Source: Spizellomyces punctatus DAOM BR117 (Eukaryota > Chytridiomycota > Chytridiomycetes > Spizellomycetales > Spizellomycetaceae). Taken from it: a stretch of 64,000 nt of DNA. The translations under genes and the position numbers were made by a program. This document shows, one piece after another, positions 1 to 11,443 of this stretch (the first letter of the stretch is position 1; each line of letters opens with the position of its first letter). The stretch spans positions 1,125,039-1,189,038 of the forward strand of contig NW_015971541.1 in NCBI RefSeq assembly GCF_000182565.1, written 5' to 3'. The notes below the pieces were generated by a model. That model was not told the DNA's origin. It ran no database searches and saw nothing but the letters and a program-made list of their open reading frames with translations.

Positions 1-338
1 AACCAGAAATCATTGTTGCCTTCTATTCGCCAGTCTACAGGCCGCCTGTTTTTCTCAATTCACCGTCAATACTTTGGCAAATTGAAAGAAGGTGATAGCT
101 GGCGTTGAACGTGCTCTGGGCGCAAATCCCGGCAAGATATCAGTCTTTCAATTTGTATGTTATACCTTCAAAGTTGTAAGGGTTGGGCGGGTACTTGGAG
201 GTGGTATCCAGCGATGGTTCAATCAGATTTAATCGCATTGGCACCGATTCAATACACATGTCACTGTCTTCTTAAAACGATACCTTTGAACATGTTTGGT
301 CTGTGGGCGAGGCGGTCGCTCCCCGCGATCGCAAAGAC
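1..338. other. Upstream region of the first gene, nothing recognised
   Basis: Only short open frames are present and none resembles a known protein. It probably holds the promoter and 5' leader of the phosphatase-like gene starting at 339. A 5' coding exon here cannot be excluded. Confidence 0.4.
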
Positions 339-1523
339 ATGAGCAGCCTACCTCCGCTCTATCCTCCAATTCGATACGGCATAGTTGAAGAAGACCTCTT
401 TCGCGGGGCGTACCCGAAGGAACGCAATTTTCGCTTTTTGCGTCGGCTCCGGCTCACGGCAATTCTCTCGCTCACCCCAGAGCCGCCAAACGCGGACCTC
501 TCCGCTTTCTGTGTCGCTAATAACATCACCTCAATTCACGTTCGAGTCGACAAGCCAAAAGAGCATGTTCCCTTATCGTTCCAGAAGACTAGTCAAATCT
601 TGGCAATTTTGGCAGATCCGTCCAATCACCCGCTGTTCGTCCACTGCCTCGACGGTGCAGGTGTCACGGGCGCTGTGATTATGTGCTTACGGAAGTTGCA
701 GTGCTGGACAATGGCATCTATATTGGTTGAAAGTACTCGATATCATAAAGAAGGAGTAATTGGCAGCGAGGAGGCGGAGTTTGTCGAAAAATTCAATGCC
801 GACATAGAAGTGCCTCCGAGACTGCCGAAATGGCTATGGGGTGGCCATCTAACGTTTAAGAAGCACCCTACTCTGAGATTGAAAGTAGCTGCGCAAAGTG
901 GCAATGTGACCGCCAAAGCGGGCACTGCGACTGCCGCGTCACTCGATGGAGGGGTTCACTCAGGGCCAGCGCCGGGTAATGGTGAAAATGGCATGTCTTG
1001 CAACGCGCTGGAAGCAGCGGTGGCTATACCATCATCATGCTCTGGTAGTAATACTCAAAATATGTTTAACCTAAATACTGCCGATGAACTGGGTGGGTCC
1101 TCGAGTGGCGATGACGACCGGCTACCACGACGGTCAGTAGATTCTGGAGCGCATGCAGTACCCTTTCACACCAATCTCCTTTCATCCAACGCCCTTACTG
1201 CCCTCACTGGAATGAACGGATCTCCTATGGTACCTGTATCGGTCTTGTCACATGCCCTTTCGGTGCCCAAGGATATTGGTGCACCGTACTTGAGCAACGT
1301 TACCGATTTGCGCAGGGAGAAGGAGGAGTTGCGTAGACGTGCTGTCACGGAAAACCTGCTTGGAGTGGACATGGTGGGCCGAACTGGAGAAACTGCAGGT
1401 TTGCAAACTCCCGAAGTTGACGATGATGGATTAGAAGACGTGGAAGATAGCATGTCTATGACCTTACAAGCCTTAGCGTTGGAGATGTCAGGATCATTCA
1501 ACAAGGGCCCCAAGGCATCATAA
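339..1523 (+). CDS. Siw14/Oca-family (PFA-DSP) protein tyrosine phosphatase-like protein, probably catalytically dead
   Basis: Single-exon gene, 394 residues from the ATG at 339; an in-frame ATG at 303 would add 12 residues, but the family similarity starts just after 339 (PPIRYGIVEEDLFRGAYP). Residues about 8-165 match the plant-and-fungi atypical dual-specificity phosphatase fold. The catalytic loop reads HCLDGAGVTG around Cys103. A CX5R site needs Arg six residues after the Cys, but Val109 is there, so phosphatase activity is unlikely. S. cerevisiae has similar degenerate paralogues (Oca2, Oca4, Oca6) in a complex with Siw14; which one this matches is not resolved. The C-terminal 230 residues are low-complexity, rich in Ser, Gly and acidic residues, and probably disordered. 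It converges on SSRP1 with a gap of about 140 nt. Confidence 0.8.
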   Translation: MSSLPPLYPPIRYGIVEEDLFRGAYPKERNFRFLRRLRLTAILSLTPEPPNADLSAFCVANNITSIHVRVDKPKEHVPLSFQKTSQILAILADPSNHPLFVHCLDGAGVTGAVIMCLRKLQCWTMASILVESTRYHKEGVIGSEEAEFVEKFNADIEVPPRLPKWLWGGHLTFKKHPTLRLKVAAQSGNVTAKAGTATAASLDGGVHSGPAPGNGENGMSCNALEAAVAIPSSCSGSNTQNMFNLNTADELGGSSSGDDDRLPRRSVDSGAHAVPFHTNLLSSNALTALTGMNGSPMVPVSVLSHALSVPKDIGAPYLSNVTDLRREKEELRRRAVTENLLGVDMVGRTGETAGLQTPEVDDDGLEDVEDSMSMTLQALALEMSGSFNKGPKAS

Positions 1524-1663
1524 CATGCCTTCCACCAAATGCATTATCATATATAAAACTATGTCGATCTGCAATTAGAACAACTGCTTAGCCACAAAGA
1601 GCCACAAACCGAATAATATTTTACAGAATTTCTACAGAATGCATTGTGTTCGATACTCGGGCT

Positions 1664-4420
1664 TTAATCCTCATCACTGTCAACAAATTCCGCGCTTTTG
1701 TACTTTCCGTCGCCACTGCTTTTGCTTCCACTCGCGGAGGGTGCTCCCTTGCTTTTGCTCCCACTGGCGGACGTTGTTCCCTTGCTTGAGCTCCCTCCGC
1801 CTCCGGCCTCGTAGACCTTGCGTTCTCGTTCGTACCGCTCCTTGTCTTCCGAGGCCAAGTTGTCATATTTCTGATAATGACAGAGCCACATCAGTATACA
1901 AGGTGTACATGTAGATCAAAACACCCACAAAAATATACCTTCTTCTCATCAGGCGTGATGGATTTCCATAGTTCTCCCAACTTCTTTGACGCCTCAGTGA
2001 TAGACAGTCCAGGGTTCTCATCCATCACCTCTGGTCGTTTGTCTTTGCAGAAAAGGAGAAATGCCGAGACATTCTTTTTAGGAGCTGCCGCGTCTTTCTT
2101 AGCTTTTTTCTTGGCTGGCTGTTTCGATTTATCCTCCTTCTTTGCGACGTTCCCTTCCGGTTTCACCTTTCCTTTCGGTTTCTGTCTAGAATCTAATTGC
2201 CGCAGACCCCATACAACAATTAGCTACGGTGAACGATGAAAGGCTTACAATCTCTCAAACATTACCTTCGTTGTCGCTAGCATCACTTTTCTCGTTGGCA
2301 CCATCTGGAGCCGCGCCCTCTTCATCGCTACTGCCAGCATATTGTTCATCATACTCTTCCGCAACGTCGCTCTCATCTTCAGGTGCAAAATCTTCATCCT
2401 CTACAATCACCATCCAGTGAATCAAAGGATCTGTAAGATCATCAGTTTCACCTCCTCTTACCGCTTTCGTCCTCATCCTCATATCCATCACCCTCATCTC
2501 GCGATCGCTTTCTAACCGGTTCCTCCTCACTCTCAATGTCGCTATCCTCGACATAACCGACACCAGTATCCACAAGCTCACTAAGAACCTGGATCTTTTT
2601 CGCACGGAAGTACGCCATGAGTGGATCGTGTTCTTCCCTGTAACATTTGTATTAGAATGTGCTAGAGAAATCAGTTCACAAACGAGCCGAACCTTGCGAT
2701 GCTGCTGAATGTGTACTCAGGCCCATCTCGGAGATTAAACTTGATCTCGAAGGTTTTCAAAGTGTTCCCGCCTGCCTGGCCCACGCGAGCGAACGTCACA
2801 GCAGCGATGTCATTGTGGGAGAAATAGATGGCAGGTTTTGGGATAGATAGGATTAATTTCTCCAGCGGGTACAGGAAGGCCTCGTTTGCCTTGTACGCGC
2901 ATTTAATTCCGCTCTGGTTTTGATTGCTTTTGGCGAATGAGACATTTGGACATTGCAGACCGATTACACCAGGCCCTTACCTTCTGAAGGTTCCGCCAGG
3001 GGTAGTCAGCTTCTTTCCGGATAAGCCCTTTAGAATGTCGCTAACGACTTCGTAAATAGGTCCGTCGTAGTCTTTCTTCAGTCGATTAGCGTAAGTTGTC
3101 GTCAACGTCTCGCTGCAACAGTACGTGCCTTGAGCGGTCAAGTGGTTGTGACAGAAGGTTGCGATTAAAAGCCCACTTACTCGTCCATAGCAAGGCTGAT
3201 TTCCATCTCATCCTCTCTTTCGAATTGGAACACAAGAAAAGGATATCGAGTTTGTCCTTGTCGAAGTGGAGGGTCCAGTCCCACAACGAGCATGAAATGC
3301 AAATCATCAGGCTTTGGGAGCAAAGCCAGCATAATGACAGAATCGTATAGAACTTTATAGTCGTGGGACTTCCCACGAAGCCGGAAGAAATCGGCGTGCA
3401 TGTCCACTTCGAACCGACCGCTACAGTCATCTCACCTGTTAGCAGCGAGCATGCGTAGAATGCAAACCACTACCAGCATCACATACCGAGGAGTGAGACA
3501 CAGCAGATTTTCGAAGCTCGCAATAGATTCTCCAAAGGCCCCTCCGAAGTCCGACTTTTGCTTGATAGTTTCGCATAACAGGCTGGCCGACGACAGCGCT
3601 GATCCATCCTCATCGAGGACAGGTTTTTCTCCATTCTCTTCCACTGGCTCATCGTCCACGCCATCGTCAACCCTGATGTCTCCTTCTTCATCCTTATCTT
3701 TGAACAGTCGAATACCGTCTTCATTCTGGGTCACTTGACTCTGAGTTCCCACACCCGGAACGAAAAAGCGGACCTCCACTAAAGCGTCCTCTCCTCGCGA
3801 AGACTTTGGATCCCCATCTGACCCTGCAAATTCCACTGAAACTTCATTACGAGAAGCCAAGGTCGCGTTGGCAACTTCGTTCAGGGGTATTTCGAACGCA
3901 GGGTGATTTGCCACATTGAAGCTCATGTTATTTCCTTGAAATTCTATAGATCCCCAGTTCCAGCCCCGTACAGATAGTTCCTTCCGCTCCAATGTCTTAT
4001 GATATAGGTTCTTTATCAAGTGAGCGAGCGTATCATAAGTCTAGGAAAGCAGGGATGAGTTAGACGACCCACATTTGCTGCCATATTATGAGGCTTACAT
4101 CTCTGGGAAATCCATCAAATTTCACAATCGTTCCATCTTTCTGTTGTACTCGCAATTGAAACTCTCGAGCACAGCGCTGCCACGACAGTTTCTGAATCTC
4201 TGCTGCCGGAACAGCTGTCACCTTCCCATTGGCTGCATTCTTCCACCCTATACCGGCCTCGGCAATTTTCAGTCGCCCAACTCCCTAATATGTGTTATAA
4301 AAAGTGGGTTGGTTAAATGAGCCGAAAACAACCATCAAGATTGCCCTGAGCAGCTTTGCTTGTCATTACCTTGGCAGTTATTTTCCCGCCAAGGTAAATG
4401 GTCTCAAACTCTCTAGCCAT
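1664..4420 (-). CDS. SSRP1: FACT complex subunit SSRP1/Pob3 with C-terminal HMG box
   Basis: Histone chaperone subunit that works with Spt16 to reorganise nucleosomes in transcription and replication. Ten exons join in frame to 717 residues: 4420-4370, 4284-4099, 4040-3487, 3420-3181, 3112-2981, 2911-2693, 2637-2462, 2400-2266, 2192-1939 and 1870-1664. The start reads MAREFETIYLGGKITAK as in other SSRP1 proteins. The middle PH domains include LLPKPDDLHFMLV and DPPLRQGQTRYPFLVFQF. An acidic stretch (EDEDFAPEDESDVAEEYDEQ) follows. A full HMG box starts at PKKNVSAFLLFCKDKRPEV and is split by the last intron. The tail is Gly/Ser/Lys-rich and ends in SDED. Yeast Pob3 lacks the HMG box, which Nhp6 supplies in trans, so this is the animal/plant layout. 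Confidence 0.96.
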
Positions 4421-4663
4421 GCTCGCGGCGGTCCTCTTTTCCCGTTATGTGTGATACCTAACCAGACGATGGCGAGTAAGACGAGGGGCGGACTCTGGTT
4501 TAATCGCAGTATGTGATCTGTGAATTAGCCTTGGAAATGAGTCCATAGGCATCGTTTACCATTTGAGGCGTAGTCACTGTCGGCTGAGATACACCTTACT
4601 GCGATGCCGCGGATGATTCCCACACTCATACTCAACATACATCATAATCATACGCTTCCAAAG

Positions 4664-6247
4664 ATGGACTTGCGCGCGATGAGCGTCGACGAATCAGATC
4701 CCATCGCAATGATGCATTACGCAGATCGGTAGGCCGTATCCTTCAACATGTATTAGGCATCCGAAACGTGCATCTGACGCCATAGAGGAAACAAATACTT
4801 CCAGCCTCATTTATGAAGCACAGGAGAGCGGAAGCGAAGAGCTGAAAGCAGATATTGGCTCAAAAGCGTTACACTACTATATTAGTGCGGCGCGATCAGG
4901 CGTTCCAGAGGCGGCACGAAAGGCAGCTGTTCATTTGTGGGAGGCAGGCCAACGTCGAGGCGCGAAAAAATTGTTACGGGAAGCTGCACAAGAAGGCGAC
5001 CTAGCCGCAACAAAGATACTGGCAGAATGGTTGTGGGCTGAAGACTACCCAGCTGTAAGGAGCACCTCGCAATCTCTGGAAATTGCGAAGAGAGAAGAAG
5101 AGCCCGAGGACGAGGAGGGCGACGACAGCGACGATGAGGACGTAGAAATGGGCCACGGGTTAACTCCACAAAATAACATTGACCGAGTGACGAAAGTCAG
5201 CAAAGCGCGGCGGCAAGCGTTCCATTTGTGGTGCCTTGCCGCCGATCGCTTTGGCGATCTTACGAGTTAAGTTCGACAGGCAATCTTATGTAGACCTGTT
5301 ATCTAAATTACCGTTTAGGTATGCGCAAGGTTGCCGAGTGCTATGCTAATGGCGAGGGAGTAGGAATAGTGGACATGGACAAATCCATAGCGTACTGGGA
5401 GAGAGCTGCATCTAAGGACGACAGAACAGCCATGGCTGCGTTGGCTCGGTACTACCACCAGCGCTCCCATGAGACATTCAAACGCCGTGGGAAAGGTCCC
5501 ATAATGAATTCCATCTCAGCACCGCATGAAGACGTGGCGCTCAATGAAGATGGTGATGGAACGGCTATGGTCAAACTACTACGGTACACATGGATGGCAG
5601 CATCTGATGGGGACATATTCTGTTTACGCCATCTTGCAAGTGCTCATCAGCATGGGTACCATGGCGCTCAAAAGGACGTTCCAGCCGCTCTGCAGCTCTA
5701 CATGGCGGCAGCAGCACAAGGGGACATATCAGCGCGCGCTGCCGCTGCGGACATCCTGTATCACGGTGATGACGGCGTAGCACCGGATCGAGTCGGCGCA
5801 TTTGCCTTGTATACCCAAGCTGCAAAAGAAGGTTTGGTACCTTCGTACAAGGCACTAGCAGACTGCTACCGCACTGGTCAGGGTGCCCCAGACGATAAGT
5901 GCAACCTTGAGCTCGCCTACATGTATTATTCCGAAGCAGCGCAGCAAGGATGTACCACCAGCTTGAGAATGCTCGGGGACCTTCATTGGAACGGCGATGG
6001 ATGTGTAAAGGATCGCGCAAAAGCTGCGGAGTTTTACGAACAAGCAGCAGCGGCTGGGGACTTGGAAGCGGAGCGATGTTTGGCTAGATGCTACTGGTTG
6101 GGACATGGAACGGTAAGGGACCGAGAAAAAGCGAAAGAAATCTGGCGAGAAATGGCGAGAAACTGTGACAGCTTAGGCGATGAGGAAAGAAGACGATTAG
6201 AAATAATGGATGATGAAGCGTTTGAAGAGTTGATGGAGTATTGTTGA
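4664..6247 (+). CDS. Sel1-like repeat protein
   Basis: Exons 4664-4728, 4757-5265 and 5319-6247 give 500 residues. An in-frame ATG at 4604 would add 20 residues. The protein is built of Sel1/TPR-like helical repeats, for example YYISAARSGVPEAARKAA, AECYANGEGVGIVDMDKSIAYW, ALYTQAAKEGLVPSYKALAD and AAEFYEQAAAAGDLEAERCL. An acidic linker lies between repeats near residue 125. Such repeats scaffold protein complexes; the partner is not predictable here. The first intron must be removed, because exon 1 otherwise reads into TAG, yet the only frame-restoring GT-AG pair spans just 28 nt (4729-4756). It diverges from SSRP1, leaving about 240 nt for both promoters. Confidence 0.85.
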
Positions 6248-6603
6248 TCCTCGATATTCACTTTGTTTTTGCGGAGACCTTTTATATTGAAAGTGACGAT
6301 GCCTATTAGATCACCCTATTAAAGAGTTTTTCATCCTAATTACAAAGTATAAGGAAGAGTTTATTCATTAGTTTTTAGAATTGATTGCCAGATAAAAACA
6401 ATGCAGTCAATATCCCTGAAAGGAAATTTGAGCGTAACTGACCTGTACTGACCGACAGATTGACATGTAAGTCCACGTGACCGATTGTGCTGCCATAGCA
6501 ACATGAGTTGGTTCCTGGCTTTACGCTTTGACATTGTGATCTACTGCCAAACTGCAGTGTGGTGACATTCCCCTTTGAAATCCCTCCTCGACAGCACCAC
6601 GCA
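6248..6603. other. Intergenic region: Sel1-gene 3' end and Snu114 promoter
   Basis: No coding similarity. It is AT-rich after the Sel1 stop codon. The only motif seen is an E-box CACGTGA at 6474-6480, 124 nt before the Snu114 start. Confidence 0.5.
6474..6480 (+). promoter_or_regulatory. E-box CACGTGA upstream of Snu114
   Basis: Perfect CACGTGA, 124 nt before the ATG. The same motif recurs before other genes in this window. CACGTG is bound by bHLH factors such as Cbf1; the factor used here is unknown. Confidence 0.4.
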
Positions 6604-9600
6604 ATGGATCTCGATTTGTATGATGAGTTCGGAAACTATATCGGGCCCGATCTCGATGAAGATGAGGAAGATGAAGAAGACACTTACGCTCTGCCTCAAG
6701 CCCAGCGGATGGATGTGGATGACGAAGATGAGTCTGGCGAGCGGGAAAAGGACACGACAGGGATGGCGCTGATGCAAGTAGATGGTAAGCACGGTGGTTC
6801 GGATTTGAGCTACTACCTGTACAACGTGATATTAACTCACATTTGGTGACCTGGTCAGAGGCCGTAAATCAAGTTGTTTTGCATGAGGACAAAAAGTATT
6901 ATCCTACGGCGGAAGAGGTGTATGGCCCTGATGTGGAAACCTTGGTGCAAGAAGAGGACACACAGCTGCTCAGCGAGCCGATCATTGCTCCTGTTAAGCA
7001 AAGAAAAACATACATTCAGGAAAAGGATCTACCAGTTACAAGATACAGTAAAGAGTTCATGGCGGATCTGATGGGCTTTCCCGACTTGATTAGAAACATA
7101 GCGATTGTGGGACATTTGCATCACGGAAAAACCTCGTTTGTAGACGTTCTTGTTGCACAAACGCATGACATGACTTGGGATTTGGAAAGGAAGGAGCGGT
7201 ACACGGACGTCCATGAGTTGGAGCGAGGAAGGGGTGTAAGCATCAAGAGCATGCCCATGTCTTTGGTGATGCAGGATTTGAAGGGCAAGTCTCACCTCCT
7301 GAATATTTACGATACGCCTGGACATGTAAATTTCTCGGATGAAGTAACTGCCGCCGTTCGGATCTGCGATGGCGCGGTTCTCGTGGTTGACGCGGTAGAA
7401 GGAGTAATGGCGAACACTGAACGGCTGATCAAGCACTTGGCGGCAGAGCGAATACCGATGACACTTGTGATCAATAAAGTTGACCGGTTGATCTTAGAGC
7501 TCAAGCTTCCTCCCACGGATGCATATTTCAAGTTGCGACACACTATCGAGGAAGTTAACTCCATACTAGCGACTTGTACAGACGGAGTACGTCTGTCGCC
7601 GGAGGCGGGGAACGTGTGCTTTGCGTCCAGTCAAATGGGTTGGTGTTTCTCGTTGAAGTCGTTTGCACAAATGTACTCTGAAAGCTACGAGAACTTCGAC
7701 GTTGAGGAATTCGCGAAACGTCTGTGGGGCGATATATATTTCAATCCGGAGAAAGGAACATTCCGAAGGCGACCGGTTGACAGTTCCAGTAGTCGTACCT
7801 TCGTGCATTTCATTTTGGAGCCACTTTTCAAGATGTACGCGCAAGTAGTTGGTGAAGACGCAAAGACGTTGAAACAAACTCTTTCTTCCCTTGGGATATA
7901 CTTGAAACCATCTCAGCTATCTATGGATGTCAAGCCTCTCCTGCGATTAGTTTGCGAGCAATTTTTTGGAACAGTTAACGGCTTTGTTGATATGATCATC
8001 CGAAAGATTCCGTCACCAAAAGAAAATGCATGCAATAAAGTGGAGCACATCTACACAGGAGAATTGGACAGCCCCTACGCAGCGGCGATGAAAAACCTTG
8101 ACCCCGAAGGGCCATTAATGATTCACATTGTGAAACTGTACAATGCTACGGATATGACAGGATTTGATGCGTTTGGACGAGTAATGAGTGGAACTGTGCA
8201 ATTGGGACAGAAGGTTAGAGTACTTGGAGAAGGCTACACGCCCGATGATGAGGAGGACATGACAATCAGGGATGTGACAGGCCTGTCCGTGTACGAAAGC
8301 AGATACAAAGTCAAAGTGAGCTCCGCCTCCGCAGGTAGTTGGGTGTTGCTTGAGGGAGTAGATCCAGGTATCATCAAGACTGCAACTATCACCAGCAAGG
8401 AGGTCATCGAAGATGAGCCCGTATATATCTTTCGGCCACTCCGATACAACACGCAGCCCGTGGTGAAGGTTGCAGTGGAACCGGTGAACCCCACTGAGTT
8501 GCCTAAGATGTTGGATGGCCTACGTAAAATCAACAAGTCTTATTCGATTGTTCAGACAAAGGTGGAGGAGAGTGGAGAGCATATTATTCTGGGTACCGGA
8601 GAACTCTATTTGGATTGCGTTCTCCATGATTTGCGGCGGCTGTATTCCGAAATTGAGTTGAAAGTGGCAGATCCCGTGGTAAGATTCTGCGAGACAGTTG
8701 TCGAGACAAGTACCCTCAAATGCTTCGCTGAAACACCAAATAAAAGGTAGACATCTGGTGTGCTGTTTGATTTCGTTTTGTTTACCACTTAGTGACTAAA
8801 TTGCTCTCCTCCAACCAGAAATAAAATAACGATGGTATCGGAACCTCTTGAAAAGGGGATAGCAGAAGATATTGAGAATCTGCAGGTCTCCGCAAAGTGG
8901 CCAGTGAAACAGCTTGGGGATTGGTTTCAAAATAAGTACGACTGGGATGTGCTGGCATCCCGTAATATTTGGGCATTTGGACCAGACGATGCCGGACCAA
9001 ATGTTTTGGTGAACGATACCCTACCAACTGAAACGGATAAACAACTTCTTCAGAGCGTCCGGGATTCGATAAAGCAAGGTTTTCAATGGGCGACCAGGGA
9101 GGGACCGCTATGTGACGAACCGATTAGAAACGTGAAGTTCAAGATACTGGATGCTACAATCGCAAAGGAGCCAATTTATCGTGGCGGTGGTCAGATCATC
9201 CCAACTGCACGACGAGTATGCTACTCGTCCTTCCTAATGGCCACCCCTCGTCTTATGGAGCCAGTATACTATGTCGAGGTGCAGGCGCCTGCTGACTGTG
9301 TCTCCGCAGTGTACACTGTCCTGGCCCGCCGACGTGGGCACGTAACTCAGGACATATCCAAACCTGGTTCTCCACTCTCCACTGTTAAAGCGTACATCCC
9401 CGTCATCGATTCGGCGGGATTCGAGACAGATTTACGAACCCATACGCAAGGACAAGCATTTTGTCAACAAATGTTTGATCACTGGCAGATTGTACCTGGA
9501 GATCCATTGGACAAGAGCATCGTACTGCGACCGTTAGAACCAAGCCCAGCACAGCATTTAGCGAGGGATTTCATGGTGAAAACCAGAAGAAGAAAAGGTC

Positions 9601-9689
9601 TCAGCGAGGACGTTGCTGTGACAAAATTCTTTGATGATCCAATGTTGGTAGAGTTGGCGAAGTTGGAAGGAGGTGTTATTGGATTCTAA
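6604..9689 (+). CDS. EFTUD2: U5 snRNP GTPase Snu114/EFTUD2
   Basis: EF-2-like GTPase of the U5 snRNP that controls Brr2 in spliceosome activation and disassembly. Exons 6604-6784, 6859-8746 and 8819-9689 give 979 residues, close to the human protein. The start [15 protein letters not shown] matches the metazoan N-terminus and leads into an acidic stretch. The GTPase motifs are present: GHLHHGKT (G1), DTPGH (G3) and NKVD (G4). The C-terminal domains are very conserved, for example [25 protein letters not shown] and [14 protein letters not shown]. The intron at 8747-8818 splits the ETPNKRNKITM stretch. The orthology is unambiguous. Confidence 0.98.
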
Positions 9690-10298
9690 GATTTGTGTGC
9701 GATTGAATGATATACTTTACAAAGTTGCAACAGACGGAGTCGCTCTTCCATAATGAACATTTTGCTGAGGTGAACAACCTCAAGAGCTATCGTATCCCAG
9801 CATCGGTATACAAAATCTACAAACGTGGTTTCAAGTGCATTCTTCGCATTCCATGATCGTGGTGCGGAACTTTTGTTCGCCAAGGTCGAGAAGGTGTGTA
9901 CCCGGCAAATGCTGGATGTAGGATGGCTGCATCGCAGGGCACTGCGGAACCTGGACGGGGTGGTATGTAAGTGCCTGTACAGCCCGAAAATGCTGGGTGA
10001 TAGAGTGAGGGGTCAAAGCAAGAGCTGTAGTGCCACTCCCGTATAGCTAAAAGGAATCATAATTCAGTTCTCGACAATGGATCTTTCCCAGTCAACGACT
10101 TCCAAGCACACCTCTGTGAGATTGCATGGAATGAATGTAGCTTGTGTGGGGAGTCTGATGAACGCTATTCCTGTGCTTGACCATTCGTTAACCTGAAGAT
10201 CACAGTCGTGACGTGATGGATGATGCCACGTGATCGCCCATTAGAGGGCTCCAGATTCATCGCAGGGGCTACAGAACACAGTCGCCATCTTTTGCAAG
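9690..10298. other. Intergenic region of about 600 nt, no confident gene
   Basis: Short open frames occur on both strands but none is convincing. A minus-strand stretch near 9830-9900 faintly resembles an Eco1-type zinc finger but has no room for the rest of such a gene. The right end holds the promoter of the stress-protein gene, with an E-box at 10227-10233. Confidence 0.4.
10227..10233 (+). promoter_or_regulatory. E-box CACGTGA upstream of the universal stress protein gene
   Basis: CACGTGA 66 nt before the ATG, in the same motif class as the sites at 6474 and 28298. Confidence 0.4.
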
Positions 10299-11238
10299 AT
10301 GCCTGCCCCAAAAGCAAGGGTCATTGTCGTCGGTAGGTTCTTTACCTTCCTTCGTGAATTTCTATAAGACGAATACGACAGCTTGGCTTATATCCCGCGG
10401 CAGCCTTGGACCATACCCCAACATCAGCCCACGCCTTAACAGTGCGTATGAATGCCAACCAGCATATTTCTGTTAATACTGACAGACACAAAGTATCTTT
10501 TAGACAATGTAGTCAGATTGGGTGATCGTCTTGTGCTTGTGAGCGTCGGAGTGACAGAAGGTCCAGAATGGGCAGATGTTGTGGACGCTGCAGCTGGTTG
10601 GTGCCTTGTTTTATCGTCCTCGCAAAGAGGTTTTATCGTCCTCATTTAGTACTGCTAATTTGCGATATCTTCAGGTGTTCCCGACCCCAACCTAAAGGAG
10701 GTATATTGGATCAAATCTTTTCCGGCGATGGGACAGGATGTTCATAGATTTGAGATTTACACTATCTATCTTTTATGCAGGCTGAAGCCCAGGCTGCTGC
10801 CTTGCTTCATGATGCAGAAAAACTCGTAAAGGATCGCTTTGCGGGCAATGAGGTACATTGCAAACTCCCAACTATCCAGTTCGTGAGAGTGGCACTGACT
10901 GTACCTTGACAAATAGATCACAGTTCTTCGTCGTCCGGTGACTGGATCGAGCGTTCACAACATGATTGTGGAGGTATGCGACGAAGTGAATGCAAATTTG
11001 TTAGTAATGGGAAGCAGAAATCGTCCTGGTTTCAAGAGGTTAGTGCGACAGAATGTAATGAGCCCGAGTTGTCTATCCTAACGAGTCGACCTTGGCGCAC
11101 TTGTCAACATATAGAATAATTCTCGGTTCGGTTAGTGATGAGTGTGCACACAGAGCAAAATGCGCTGTTCTTATTGTAAAAGACGATCGTCCTGAAGAAG
11201 AGGGCAATAGCAGATGGCCAGTATGGGCTCGACTGTAG
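10299..11238 (+). CDS. Universal stress protein (UspA family)
   Basis: Seven exons (10299-10332, 10404-10445, 10486-10596, 10675-10700, 10781-10852, 10917-11038, 11115-11238) join in frame to 176 residues. The fold starts with strand 1 and its Asp loop (RVIVVALDHTPTSAHALT), followed by LVLVSVGVTEG. The nucleotide-loop region is visible as LLVMGSRNRPGFKR, then ILGSVSDECAHRAKCAVLIVK, close to the family pattern G-2x-G-9x-G(S/T). USP domains bind ATP or AMP and respond to stress; the role in this organism is unknown. One exon is only 26 nt long. The second intron must start at GTATGA rather than the nearer GTGCGT to keep frame. Confidence 0.88.
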
Positions 11239-11271
11239 ATAGATATTGTGTATTGTATTGCGTAATATAGT

Positions 11272-11278
11272 CACGTGA
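11272..11278 (+). promoter_or_regulatory. E-box CACGTGA upstream of Ada3
   Basis: CACGTGA about 165 nt before the Ada3 ATG, just after the stop codon of the stress-protein gene. The intergenic gap is only 205 nt. Confidence 0.35.
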
Positions 11279-11443
11279 GGGTGGAAGCTTGTGAAGTGGT
11301 TGGGATGGGGTCTCCGCAAGACTTTCAACGCAAATGGCTGCCTTCTTGAGGACAATCATACTGCATAAACTTACTTCAAATGTGTTGGACAGCAGAATAA
11401 TCATACTAGCAGCGTTGTGTAACTGAACATAAAGAGTGCCAAG

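Noticed and set aside
3232-3242. Minus-strand ATATCCTTTT in SSRP1, a U12-like donor
   Set aside because: It encodes the conserved RYPFLV of the SSRP1 middle domain and is plainly exonic.
9831-9900. Minus-strand peptide LLDLGEQKFRTTIMECEEC resembling the zinc-finger region of the cohesin acetyltransferase Eco1
   Set aside because: A stop follows directly with no GT donor before it, and only about 140 nt remain before the Snu114 stop, far too little for the acetyltransferase domain. At best a remnant; probably chance.
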